DNA of 16,354 bases from JAICIG01 sp035532215. Its GTDB lineage: Bacteria > Planctomycetota > Planctomycetia > Pirellulales > JAICIG01. Below are positions 1 through 6,660 of the stretch, one piece after another (position 1 is the stretch's first letter; every line of letters starts with the position of its first letter). The stretch spans positions 1 through 16,354 of the forward strand of contig DATKRK010000146.1 of assembly GCA_035532215.1 (NCBI GenBank). The letters run 5' to 3'. The notes beneath the pieces are model-generated. The model was not told where the DNA came from and ran no database searches. It worked only from the letters and a program-made list of their open reading frames with translations. A program made the position numbers and the translations under genes.

Positions 1-28
1 CGTGATTGAACGCGGGAAATTTGAGGGG

Positions 29-48
29 TTTCGGCCTTTCGGCCGAAA
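29..48. promoter_or_regulatory. GC-rich hairpin near left edge
   Basis: TTTCGGCC at 29-36 pairs perfectly with GGCCGAAA at 41-48 around a 4-base loop. No run of T follows on either strand, so it is at best a weak terminator or a structural site. Whatever gene it belongs to would lie left of the window. Confidence 0.4.
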
Positions 49-99
49 GCGTCTTCCATTAGAGGGGGTCTGCCTTTGCATGCCCTCATTCTGCACGTC

Positions 100-125
100 A
101 ATGAATCTTTGGACTGAGATTCATT
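100..125. promoter_or_regulatory. Perfect 9-bp inverted repeat upstream of first gene
   Basis: AATGAATCT at 100-108 pairs with AGATTCATT at 117-125 around an 8-base spacer. It is A/T-rich compared with its surroundings and lies about 60 bases before the likely start of the first gene at 184. It could be an operator for the small gene and recombinase pair, or the stem of a weak terminator from an upstream gene. The sequence does not decide between these. Confidence 0.4.
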
Positions 126-183
126 TGATTTGGCCCAATGCATGAACTATATTCGAGTGTTGACGAAACACGCGAGGTGCCAA

Positions 184-504
184 ATGTACCGGATCAATGT
201 GCAGGGGATTGCTATCGAGTGCGATACATTCGAAGAAACCAAAAAGGTGCTAGACGCCTACGTCGGTGCGACGTCGCTGGCCCCGTCAGTCCCGCCACCA
301 ACGCCCCGATCGCAGCAGCTTGGCGGCCCAAAGCGAGGTGCCGGCCCCCGAAAATCGTGGCTATTTGCCCGCTGGCTGGCGAAGAAAGAGGGGATTAAGC
401 CGGACGTCGCCCGGACTCGGATCGCCGACCTGCGTAGGACGGATTATGCGCAACACCAGGCACTGGAGGCGGAGTTTTTTGCTGATTTGGACGCGAAAAG
501 GTGA
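184..504 (+). CDS. Small basic hypothetical protein upstream of serine recombinase
   Basis: This 106-residue protein is not recognised. The N-terminal 35 residues (MYRINVQGIAIECDTFEETK...) look like a short beta strand plus helix. A proline-rich linker follows (about 36-58), then a basic helical region with WLFARWLAKKEG and a TRIADLRR segment that could bind DNA. The ATG at 184 is preferred because GAGGTG lies just before it (174-179). In-frame starts at 130 (TTG) and 142 (ATG) lack a comparable site. The stop ends one base before the recombinase start at 506, so the two genes are probably cotranscribed and perhaps translationally coupled. It may be a DNA-binding partner or regulator of the recombinase, but that rests only on position and composition. 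Confidence 0.55.
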   Translation: MYRINVQGIAIECDTFEETKKVLDAYVGATSLAPSVPPPTPRSQQLGGPKRGAGPRKSWLFARWLAKKEGIKPDVARTRIADLRRTDYAQHQALEAEFFADLDAKR

Positions 505-505
505 T

Positions 506-1210
506 ATGAAAGTATCTTTGACGAAGATCGTCGCCTACTATCGGGTTTCGACCGCGCGGCAAGGCAAGTCCGGCCTGGGGCTGGAAGCGCAGCAAGCTGA
601 CGTGCAGCGATTCGCAGCGTCCCAAGGTACCCAGATTATTGCCCAGTTTGTCGAGATCGAAACCGGCAAATCGAGCACTCGGCCGCAGCTTGCTCTGGCG
701 ATCCGGCTGGCGAAGGCTACCGGTGCGACGCTGGTCATCGCGCGGTTGGATCGGCTCGCCCGGAGCGTCGCTTTCACGGCCACGCTGATGGATAGTGGAT
801 TGGACTTCATCGCGTTGGATTGCCCACATGCGAACCGGCTGACGCTGCATATCTTGGCCGCCGTCGCCGAGGACGAAGCTCGCCGGATTTCGGAGCGGAC
901 TCGGATGGCCCTCGCCGCAGCCAAGGCCCGCGGGGTGAAGTTGGGTGCCGCGTCACCACGATCGGCCTTTCGAAACGGCGCCCAGCGAGGCTGGCGCGCC
1001 GGCAGCGCGAAGGCATCTGAACTGGCGAGAGAAAACTACGCGTCCATTCTGCCGACGATGCGAATGATGCGCGAGGCTGGTCAGACGTTCGCGGCGATCG
1101 CGATGTGGCTGAACAACGAAGGCTACCGAACGACGCGAGGCAACGAGTTCACGGCGTCGACGGTCATGCGGGTGCTGGCCCGGTACGAGCGACAGGCTGG
1201 TGCGGCCTAA
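506..1210 (+). CDS. Small serine recombinase (resolvase/invertase family)
   Basis: A 234-residue site-specific recombinase that would cut and rejoin DNA through a serine-DNA link. The resolvase catalytic domain covers roughly residues 7-147. YYRVST places the nucleophile at Ser15, ARLDRLARS at 79-87 is the conserved Arg-Asp-Arg active-site segment, and AEDEARRISERTRMAL at 121-136 matches the start of the long E helix. A C-terminal helix-turn-helix at about 191-226 (GQTFAAIAMWLNNEGY...TASTVMRVL) should bind the crossover site. Its length fits small resolvases, invertases and IS607-like enzymes, not large serine integrases. ATG 506 is chosen because AAAAGG lies just upstream and the catalytic domain begins there; the longer frame only reads through the preceding gene. 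The large palindromic array downstream is a candidate target, but this is untested. Confidence 0.9.
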   Translation: MKVSLTKIVAYYRVSTARQGKSGLGLEAQQADVQRFAASQGTQIIAQFVEIETGKSSTRPQLALAIRLAKATGATLVIARLDRLARSVAFTATLMDSGLDFIALDCPHANRLTLHILAAVAEDEARRISERTRMALAAAKARGVKLGAASPRSAFRNGAQRGWRAGSAKASELARENYASILPTMRMMREAGQTFAAIAMWLNNEGYRTTRGNEFTASTVMRVLARYERQAGAA

Positions 1211-1219
1211 TGCCGCGGG

Positions 1220-1386
1220 CCGAGCAGAGCGCAATCTACGCGTACAAAGCGGGGGCATCGGGGGGATGGGTGGGTATCCCGCCCTCCGTTGCCAATGCGC
1301 CGTCAGGCTGTACGCGTACCGCTTTCTACGTCTCTCGCGTATAGAGTAGGGAAGATACCCCCGATACCCCCCTCATTGTACGCGTA
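1220..1386. repeat. Left copy of a large repeated palindromic element
   Basis: This segment is a diverged direct copy of 1773-1943, offset by 549-553 bases. Shared blocks in the same order are CCGAGCAG (1220), TACGCG (1237), GGGGGCA (1251), CCCTCCGTT (1282), AGGCTGTACGCGTAC (1305-1319), TCTCGCG (1333) and CCCCCGATACCCCC (1358-1371). Like the right copy it has rough two-fold symmetry around the central TACGCGTA at 1311-1318, with flanking TACGCGTA at 1237-1244 and 1379-1386. The symmetry is poorer here than in the right copy. No convincing gene crosses it. Confidence 0.85.
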
Positions 1387-1421
1387 TCTTACCGTTTTCT
1401 TGAGTTTACGCGCCGTTTTGA

Positions 1422-1515
1422 ACGCGTATTTTGAGGGGGTATCCCACGGGCGATACCCCCTGCTTGCACGCGTACAAACCGGGGGCATCTGTTGATACCC
1501 CCTCATTGTACGCGT
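1422..1515. repeat. Two short units of the same palindromic array
   Basis: Two consecutive shorter units share a node. The first runs ACGCGTA (1422-1428), GGGGGTATC (1435-1443), an 8-base spacer, GATACCCCC (1452-1460), ACGCGTA (1468-1474). The second runs from that node through GGGGGCATC (1481-1489), a 4-base spacer, GATACCCCC (1494-1502), to TACGCGT (1509-1515). The nodes are 46 and 42 bases apart, about four helical turns. Each unit can form a hairpin with a 9-bp GC-rich stem, imperfect in the second unit. Regular spacing of this kind is expected of protein-binding arrays such as replication iterons or partition sites, but which protein binds is unknown. Confidence 0.85.
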
Positions 1516-1772
1516 GGATTCAAGTCGGCTGGCGTTTTCACCGGCCCGGCGGCCGGACGCCAAGCCACTGCAATCTGACGGGCTCGGATTGCAGAGACTC
1601 GCACCAGAATTGCACCGGGCGGCCGGCGGCCGGCTTCCCCAGTCGGCCGGCGGCGATCGACCTAGCGCCGAGCGGCCACCTGTTCAAACGCTGCCGGGGC
1701 TTGGCACGGGCGGGCGGCTCGGTCGGCCGCCTGGCACGGGCCGACAGCGGCCGGCGGGCGGGTGGCGTCAGG
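1516..1772. other. GC-rich non-coding spacer between palindromic repeats
   Basis: This stretch is dominated by GGCCGG/GCCGGC tracts and contains none of the ACGCGT or GATACCCCC blocks seen on both sides. It holds one perfect hairpin: CTGCAATC at 1568-1575 and GATTGCAG at 1587-1594 around 11 bases. Open frames cross it on both strands, but their translations are low-complexity Arg/Pro/Gly runs without recognisable domains or good start sites. I see no gene in it. Confidence 0.6.
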
Positions 1773-1943
1773 CCGAGCAGAATGAATTGTACGCGGGGAA
1801 ACAGGGGGCACCGGGGGTATCGGGGGTATCTCACCCTCCGTTCCAGCCCACGCAATAGGCTGTACGCGTACAGCCTTATTTGTCTCGCGCGTTGGAGGGT
1901 AACATCCCCCCGATACCCCCGATCACCCCTGTTTTCCCGCGTA
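1773..1943. repeat. 154-bp near-palindrome, right copy of the repeated element
   Basis: The stretch 1790-1943 is a near-perfect palindrome without gaps, centred between 1866 and 1867. Reading inward from 1790 and 1943, 43 of the first 50 base pairs are complementary. The outermost block is TACGCGGG/CCCGCGTA, and further in lies GGGGGTATCGGGGGTATC (1813-1830) against CCCCCGATACCCCC (1907-1920). The centre is a perfect 20-bp palindrome, AGGCTGTACGCGTACAGCCT (1857-1876). The sequence between centre and arms is not symmetric. It ends 34 bases before the stop codon of the sigma-like gene at 1977. Possible roles are a replication origin, a partition or recombination site, or a bidirectional barrier between the two flanking genes. 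Confidence 0.9.
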
Positions 1944-1976
1944 TTTTTTGGCGTATTTACCGATTGGACGCGGGTT

Positions 1977-3377
1977 TTAGGCCGCCTCTGAGGCTCCCGC
2001 CTCATCTTCGACGGTGCCTAGCTCCCACACCCTACATTTCATCGGGTCGAGCCCGATCCTTACGCAGACCTCATACCGCAGTTTTCGTTCAAGGCGCTTC
2101 ACTTTCCCGGTATCAATGCCTAACTGAGCGGCTATCTGATCTGCCGTCCAACGTCTGGCCAGCACACGCTCCATCACCTGCCGCGTGACCGGGCCATCTG
2201 TACAGGACGTCACCGCTTTTACGCACTCGGCCCAACTCCCTGGCTCGCCAGTTTCGACGATGTCCCGGCCTCCGCACTTAGGGCCATCAGAAACGCATGC
2301 GCGCTTGACGCTGCGCACGAAATCGCTCGCCGCTCTCGCATTGCTTTCTATGAGGCGTGCCAACGTGCTCCAATCGAACGTGAACCTCTTTGGCTTGGGT
2401 TCCGGCTTGTCCCGGCCGGGCGCCCGCGTTCTACGCTTTGTCGGTTCGCACCCTAATTTTTCACAGAATTCCTGATATGCCTTCTCTTTAATCCGCTTGA
2501 CGACACCGGTCTTGACGCCCATCTCGACTGCGATCTCGCGTTCAGTCCACCGTTTCGCTTTGAGGGCGAAGACGTGGCGAGTGCGCTCATCCGTCAGGCA
2601 GGACTCCCATAAAGCCTTGACCTCTGCTTTATCCCTTTCGCACCTCGCCTCATCCTCTTTTTCGCTCAGTTCCTGCCACGGTTCAAAGGTCTCAACTAAA
2701 CTTCGTCGCCATTTGTCAGTGTTGCTGCGGGGGCTGATCCGAATGCAGGCATCGCGAATTTCCTGTGTGGTCTTGCTGTTTGCTTTGACTGTCGCCAAAC
2801 GGTTTTGCTGATTCCAATCTGTATTGTGAACCTTGTTCTTTTGCGGCTGCTCGTCCAAGCTTCTCTCGATCCGCAAGCCCCATATTTTGTCGGGCAAGCC
2901 TTTGTCCAGATTCTCGACGATGGCCAGCAAGCAGCGAGAGAACAAGTCGGCGCCGCCAGCATCGTAGCGGTTTTCAAGGTGCTGGCGGTGGCGGTGGTCG
3001 CGGTTCTCTCGCACAGCGATGCTGTGAGCCAGCATGACCAGCCCTAACGCTGCTGCTTCTCGCCAGTAAGGATGGTCGGGATACATGCTGAGCCAGTCCA
3101 ACGCCGAAAGCGCGGTCCCGCGTTCCCGTCTTTTCTTGCTGCCGTCGTAATCCCATTCGTTGCTGTAGTCGTCCAGAACGACCCGCGGCCACTTGACGTT
3201 GGCTTTGAAGTCCGAACTACGTATAGCGGCCGGCGACAGTCCGGGGCCTTGCCACTGAACTCTATATAGCGTCTGGCCTGCGGATGGCGCGTAGTGATAG
3301 GGGCTCAGGGGAGGCGCAAGCAGGGCATCCCAACGTCCGAACTCAAGATAGATAATGTCATTGATGTAGTCGGCCAT
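1977..3377 (-). CDS. Sigma-factor-like regulator with two helix-turn-helix units
   Basis: A 466-residue protein without a family I can name firmly. The C-terminal half holds two related helix-turn-helix units resembling sigma-70 region 4: about 265-309 (ALKAKRWTEREIAVEMGVKT...RIKEK) and 398-443 (VLARRWTADQIAAQLGIDT...RLERK). They share the pattern RWT-x3-IA-x2-(M/L)G and end in similar Cys-containing helices. A charged Lys/Pro-rich linker separates them. Around 130-160 (HRQHLENRY...ADLFSRCLLAIVENLDKG) there is a weak likeness to sigma region 2. I prefer the ATG at 3377. A longer in-frame start at 3524 adds 49 residues of uncertain character and would use up the control region shared with the divergent primase gene. 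It could be an element-encoded sigma factor, a phage-type late regulator, or a protein that binds the adjacent array. Confidence 0.6.
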   Translation of the reverse strand: MADYINDIIYLEFGRWDALLAPPLSPYHYAPSAGQTLYRVQWQGPGLSPAAIRSSDFKANVKWPRVVLDDYSNEWDYDGSKKRRERGTALSALDWLSMYPDHPYWREAAALGLVMLAHSIAVRENRDHRHRQHLENRYDAGGADLFSRCLLAIVENLDKGLPDKIWGLRIERSLDEQPQKNKVHNTDWNQQNRLATVKANSKTTQEIRDACIRISPRSNTDKWRRSLVETFEPWQELSEKEDEARCERDKAEVKALWESCLTDERTRHVFALKAKRWTEREIAVEMGVKTGVVKRIKEKAYQEFCEKLGCEPTKRRTRAPGRDKPEPKPKRFTFDWSTLARLIESNARAASDFVRSVKRACVSDGPKCGGRDIVETGEPGSWAECVKAVTSCTDGPVTRQVMERVLARRWTADQIAAQLGIDTGKVKRLERKLRYEVCVRIGLDPMKCRVWELGTVEDEAGASEAA

Positions 3378-3456
3378 GCCCGTCCCGTTGTCGCAAAGCT
3401 TGTGCCAGACGATATTTCTGCGGTTTCCTAGGCGTTCTCGCTGCGGGCATGTTGCT

Positions 3457-3468
3457 TTTTTGCAAAAA
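3457..3468. promoter_or_regulatory. A/T palindrome in the divergent control region
   Basis: A perfect 12-bp palindrome, TTTTTGCAAAAA, stands out in GC-rich sequence between the sigma-like gene and the primase gene. If the sigma-like gene starts at 3377, this lies about 80 bases upstream of it. It is a reasonable operator or curved-DNA candidate. No clear -10/-35 pair could be assigned. Confidence 0.35.
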
Positions 3469-3527
3469 TCCACGCGAGAGTGCGGACTTAACGAAACATG
3501 CACCGGTATATGTACAGGACACAATGC

Positions 3528-3546
3528 TAGTCGGTCGCGCCGACTA
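3528..3546. promoter_or_regulatory. Inverted repeat, candidate operator
   Basis: TAGTCGG at 3528-3534 and CCGACTA at 3540-3546 form a perfect 7-bp inverted repeat around TCGCG. It sits in the leader or promoter region of the primase gene, just before a terminator-like hairpin. A dimeric repressor or the neighbouring sigma-like protein could bind here. This is inferred from position and symmetry only. Confidence 0.45.
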
Positions 3547-3551
3547 TCTCC

Positions 3552-3588
3552 GCCAGCCGTGGCCCGGCACTCCCCACGGCTGGCTTTT
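3552..3588 (+). terminator. Intrinsic terminator or attenuator before primase gene
   Basis: GCCAGCCGTGG (3552-3562) pairs perfectly with CCACGGCTGGC (3574-3584) around an 11-base loop and is followed directly by TTTT, the form of a + strand rho-independent terminator. No + strand gene ends here: the gene on the left runs on the - strand, away from this site. A promoter to its left would therefore transcribe the hairpin in the 5' leader of the primase mRNA, whose start codon is at 3626. That makes attenuation plausible. Confidence 0.6.
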
Positions 3589-3625
3589 CACAATCTCTTG
3601 AGTGCAGTCAAAAAGGGGTGCATCA

Positions 3626-5887
3626 ATGTCTGTTTCCACGGCCGCCCATCTGGCCGAACGTTACGCGATTGTCATCATTCCAGCAGGCCAAAAATGGCCG
3701 AACTATGCCGGCTGGCAGCACTCACGGGCGACGCCGGCCCAAGTAGACCGCGCTATCCACGCGGGGATGAACATCGGGATCATCCTTGGGCCGCCCAGCG
3801 GCGTCATCGATCTTGAGGTCGATGGCGAAGGCGGCGAAGATTCGCTCCGCAAGCTCTTCGACGGCGAGCCGCCCGAAGGGCCATCATGGCAATCAACCCG
3901 CGGCATCCATCGGCTCTACCTGTGGGATGATCGATTAGCCGGTTTGGGCGCGAAGTTTACGGCGGACGAATACCCTGGCCTGGAGTTCAGAATCGGCGCC
4001 GAGGCCGCGCAGAGCGTGTGTCCGCCGTCCAAGGTCGATGGTGTCAAGCGTGAGTGGATACATGAGGGCGAGCCGGCGCCATTGCCCGAATCCGTCATCG
4101 GAAAAATCGTATCGCTCGGTAACAAGCCCCAGCCGACCGTATACGATTCGCTTTTCGGTAATGCGCAAAAAGACAAGCTTGCCAGGCTCCTAGCATGGGC
4201 TGATCGATTCGGCGTGCCGCTAAGCCAGCAACAGAGCACAAACGATAAAGACACCATCGTACTCACGTTCGGCTACTGCCCGATTCGTGGCCATGAAGAT
4301 GGTGGCGCCACCATCTTCGTCAACTCTGACGGATCGCACGTCTTCCACTGCCATCATTCAAAATGCCAGGGCAAGGCATTCGCCGACCTGGAGGCAAAGT
4401 ACGGGCCGTTCGCGCCTCCGCAAATCGTCGTCGGCCACGATATACACCGCGTCAAGGCCGAAGCGCTCAACGCTCTGCGCCGAGCCGACGTGTTCAATCG
4501 CGGTGGCCTTTTGGTGCAGCTTGTCAACGACGCGCCGCGTCCAAAGCTCTGCCTCGCCGACAACGGCGCTCCGCGGTTGCGCCCGCTGCCGAACTCAGTG
4601 ATTATGATGCTGCTCTCAGAGTACGCGCGCTGGATGAACAAGGTGCCGACAAAGGATGGCTTCAAGCTCAAACGCATCGCTCCATCGTCGCAAATCGCCG
4701 GTGCGATCAAGGAATCTCACGACCTGCCAGGCATCCCGGTGATTACCGGAATCGTTTCCTGCCCGGTGCTTCGGGCCGATGGCTCGATTGCGACGAAGCC
4801 GAGATATGATCGATCAACCGGCCTTTGGCTGGACATTGACGGTGACTGGCCGTCGCCGATGAGCGTTGGCGAAGCCATTCAATGGTACGATGAAATCCTG
4901 CACGATTTTCCGTTTGCCGAACCGGCCCACAAAAGCGCCGCCATCGCAGCGATGGTCACGATGGTTGTCCGCCATGCGTTCGGCGGCCCGGCGCCGGGTT
5001 TCGCCATCGACGGTAACGCTCCACGGCTTGGTAAGGGACTCCTATCGGACGTGTTCGCGGAAATCGCAGAGGGCCGCAAGGCAACCCGTTGGAGATTTTC
5101 GCAGGACGATGAGGAAGTACGCAAGGTCATCACGTCATGCGCACTCGCCGGCAGTAGCTACGTCCTATTCGATAACATCAAAGGCCGGCTCGGCGGCCGG
5201 GCGCTTGAAGGCGTGCTGACCGCCGGGCGATGGTCCGATCGCATTCTTGGGACGAATCAGACAATCGACGTGGCCTTTAATCCAGTTTGGCTGATGACAG
5301 CGAATAACGCCACGATCACGCCGGATATGGTCGGGCGATTGGTAATGTGCAAGCTGCACACGACAGACGAGCAACCCGGCTGTCGCACGAGTTTTAAGCA
5401 TCCAGACTTGCTCGCATACGTCAAGCAGCATCGACGCGAACTCGCTACGGCTGCGTTGTCGATCCCGTATCACTACATTCGCGCCGGCAAACCCAAGCAA
5501 GCCATCAGTGGTTGGGGCGGGTTCGATGAATGGAACAATCTCGTTCGGGCGTCAATCGTTTGGGCCGGCTTGCCCGACCCAGATACACGAGCACAAGTCG
5601 CCGAAGAATCGGATGAGGAATCGTCTATCCTACGGCAGCTACTGGAGTCTTGGCCCAAGGGCGCTTGGTCCGTGGCGAACGTCGTCAAGACGATTCAGAC
5701 CGGCAACTTCAGCGACAATGATCCTTATCCCGCGCTGCGCGAAGTCGTGGCCGAACTGCCCGGCCACGATAAGGCCCAAGCGCTCGGCCGTGTGCTTCGC
5801 GATTCGCGGGGCCGTGTGCTGAACGGCAAGCGATTCGTGCGCGAAGGCGGGAAAAACGGCCGCAAGTGGACCGTGGAAACAATCTAA
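3626..5887 (+). CDS. Primase-polymerase/helicase fusion replication protein
   Basis: A 753-residue replication initiator of the phage and plasmid type. Residues 1-165 match the bifunctional DNA primase/polymerase (Prim-Pol, archaeo-eukaryotic primase) domain. Key residues are the metal-binding D62-x-E64 with D66 in IDLEVDGEGG, the TRGIHRLYLW segment at 91-100 and the LEFRIGAEAAQSVCPP block at 119-134. A zinc-binding insert follows at about 216-250 (C218, H223, C242, C247). A P-loop helicase-like domain covers roughly 455-600: GNAPRLGKGLL at 463-473, SYVLFDNI at 511-518, LMTANN at 556-561 and candidate arginine finger R571. The C-terminal 90 residues are probably a winged-helix-like tail. ATG 3626 is preferred over GTG 3602 because AAAGGGG (3612-3618) sits seven bases before it. 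The Walker A and B segments are unusual, so ATP hydrolysis is not assured. Confidence 0.85.
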   Translation: MSVSTAAHLAERYAIVIIPAGQKWPNYAGWQHSRATPAQVDRAIHAGMNIGIILGPPSGVIDLEVDGEGGEDSLRKLFDGEPPEGPSWQSTRGIHRLYLWDDRLAGLGAKFTADEYPGLEFRIGAEAAQSVCPPSKVDGVKREWIHEGEPAPLPESVIGKIVSLGNKPQPTVYDSLFGNAQKDKLARLLAWADRFGVPLSQQQSTNDKDTIVLTFGYCPIRGHEDGGATIFVNSDGSHVFHCHHSKCQGKAFADLEAKYGPFAPPQIVVGHDIHRVKAEALNALRRADVFNRGGLLVQLVNDAPRPKLCLADNGAPRLRPLPNSVIMMLLSEYARWMNKVPTKDGFKLKRIAPSSQIAGAIKESHDLPGIPVITGIVSCPVLRADGSIATKPRYDRSTGLWLDIDGDWPSPMSVGEAIQWYDEILHDFPFAEPAHKSAAIAAMVTMVVRHAFGGPAPGFAIDGNAPRLGKGLLSDVFAEIAEGRKATRWRFSQDDEEVRKVITSCALAGSSYVLFDNIKGRLGGRALEGVLTAGRWSDRILGTNQTIDVAFNPVWLMTANNATITPDMVGRLVMCKLHTTDEQPGCRTSFKHPDLLAYVKQHRRELATAALSIPYHYIRAGKPKQAISGWGGFDEWNNLVRASIVWAGLPDPDTRAQVAEESDEESSILRQLLESWPKGAWSVANVVKTIQTGNFSDNDPYPALREVVAELPGHDKAQALGRVLRDSRGRVLNGKRFVREGGKNGRKWTVETI

Positions 5888-5901
5888 CACAGGGGCTAAT
5901 A

Positions 5902-6102
5902 ATGAAAGACATGCTCGGCGAAGCTGTGCAGCCAGGTTGCACGATTGCGTATTGCAGCCGCAAAGGTGCAAGGATGTGGCTTCGCACTTTGAGAGTGCTG
6001 AGCGTATGCGGCAATCAAATCAGCGGCCTTAATCGTAACGGTCGCAACGTTAGTATCACACGAGAGAGCGGCGAAGATTTTATCGTCGCGAAAGGGGCAT
6101 AA
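5902..6102 (+). CDS. Small hypothetical protein, element operon
   Basis: A 66-residue protein I do not recognise. It begins MKDMLGEAVQPGCTIAYCSRKG and alternates short beta-type stretches (CTIAYC, LRTLRVLSVCG, RNVSITR) with basic turns, which suggests a small beta-barrel fold. No membrane segment or signal peptide is seen. ATG 5902 is chosen because AGGGG (5891-5895) precedes it at six bases; a longer in-frame start lies inside the primase gene. It starts 14 bases after the primase stop, and its own stop lies two bases before the next start, so it belongs to the primase operon. Confidence 0.65.
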   Translation: MKDMLGEAVQPGCTIAYCSRKGARMWLRTLRVLSVCGNQISGLNRNGRNVSITRESGEDFIVAKGA

Positions 6103-6104
6103 CA

Positions 6105-6545
6105 ATGGACCATCTAGACTCTGACTTGATCCCGCGGGCCGAACACGAAAAGGTCACGCAAGCGCTGACTCAGAGAGCCGAAGCGGCAGAGGCATACATT
6201 TGCCGCACCGCAATCGAACAGGCCGCCGCGAAAGCCGGATGCGTGCATCCGCACGTCATGGCTGACGTGCTGGCCAAGCAAGTCAGGTATGTCGACGGCG
6301 TTCCGCGCTACATCCTGACGACGACGGCCGACGACGGCGAGCCGGTAGAGGTTCCCCGGCCTGTCGAAGAGGGCATCCAGCCCTATGCGGACGATCCGGT
6401 CAATGCCGTGCTGTTCGGCCGCGATGCCTCACGGGCGTATGCCGCGGACGCTAATGGCCGGATCGACGTCCGCAATCTCTCCGGCGCCGATTATGAAACA
6501 ATCCGCAAGACCCCAGAGGGCCGCCGGGCGCTCGGACTGGAATAG
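6105..6545 (+). CDS. Hypothetical protein, weakly phage scaffold-like
   Basis: A 146-residue acidic protein. An N-terminal helix rich in Ala, Glu and Gln (about 10-45, AEHEKVTQALTQRAEAAEAY) could form a coiled coil. Then come KAGCVHPHVMADVLAKQ, a short beta region ending in PVEV, and a tail with the SGADYETIRKTPEGRRALGL pattern. The layout (coiled coil, short central domain, Ser-x-x-x-Tyr-x-x-x-Arg tail) recalls small phage head-assembly or scaffold proteins, but no capsid or protease gene is nearby. AAGGGG lies upstream of ATG 6105 within the end of the previous gene. A terminator-like hairpin follows the stop directly, suggesting the primase operon ends here. Confidence 0.65.
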   Translation: MDHLDSDLIPRAEHEKVTQALTQRAEAAEAYICRTAIEQAAAKAGCVHPHVMADVLAKQVRYVDGVPRYILTTTADDGEPVEVPRPVEEGIQPYADDPVNAVLFGRDASRAYAADANGRIDVRNLSGADYETIRKTPEGRRALGLE

Positions 6546-6550
6546 CACAC

Positions 6551-6576
6551 GCCAGCCCGGCGGCGCCAGGGCTGGC
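6551..6576 (+). terminator. Hairpin after the primase operon
   Basis: GCCAGCCC (6551-6558) pairs perfectly with GGGCTGGC (6569-6576) around ten bases, five bases after the preceding stop codon. Only ATTT follows, so the U-tract is weak. It is likely a terminator or an mRNA 3'-end stabiliser. Confidence 0.5.
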
Positions 6577-6660
6577 ATTTCGCCGCGACTCCGCGGCCTA
6601 GCCGACCGCCGCGACCCCTAGGGCGGCGAGTCGGCCATCGATCATTTATCGAGGGCGGCC

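Noticed and set aside
1220..1943. CRISPR array
   Set aside because: Units vary in length, share blocks in inverted orientation and lack equal-length unique spacers; no cas gene is present.
1790..1943. Simple bidirectional terminator
   Set aside because: The palindrome is far longer than needed, lacks T tracts at its edges, and recurs as multiple units; termination may be a side effect but does not explain the structure.
1538..2005. Open frames on both strands across the repeat array (also 1431-1991 and 1514-1858 on the + strand)
   Set aside because: Their translations are low-complexity Arg/Pro/Gly/Tyr repeats produced by the GATACCCCC blocks, with no domain and poor start sites.
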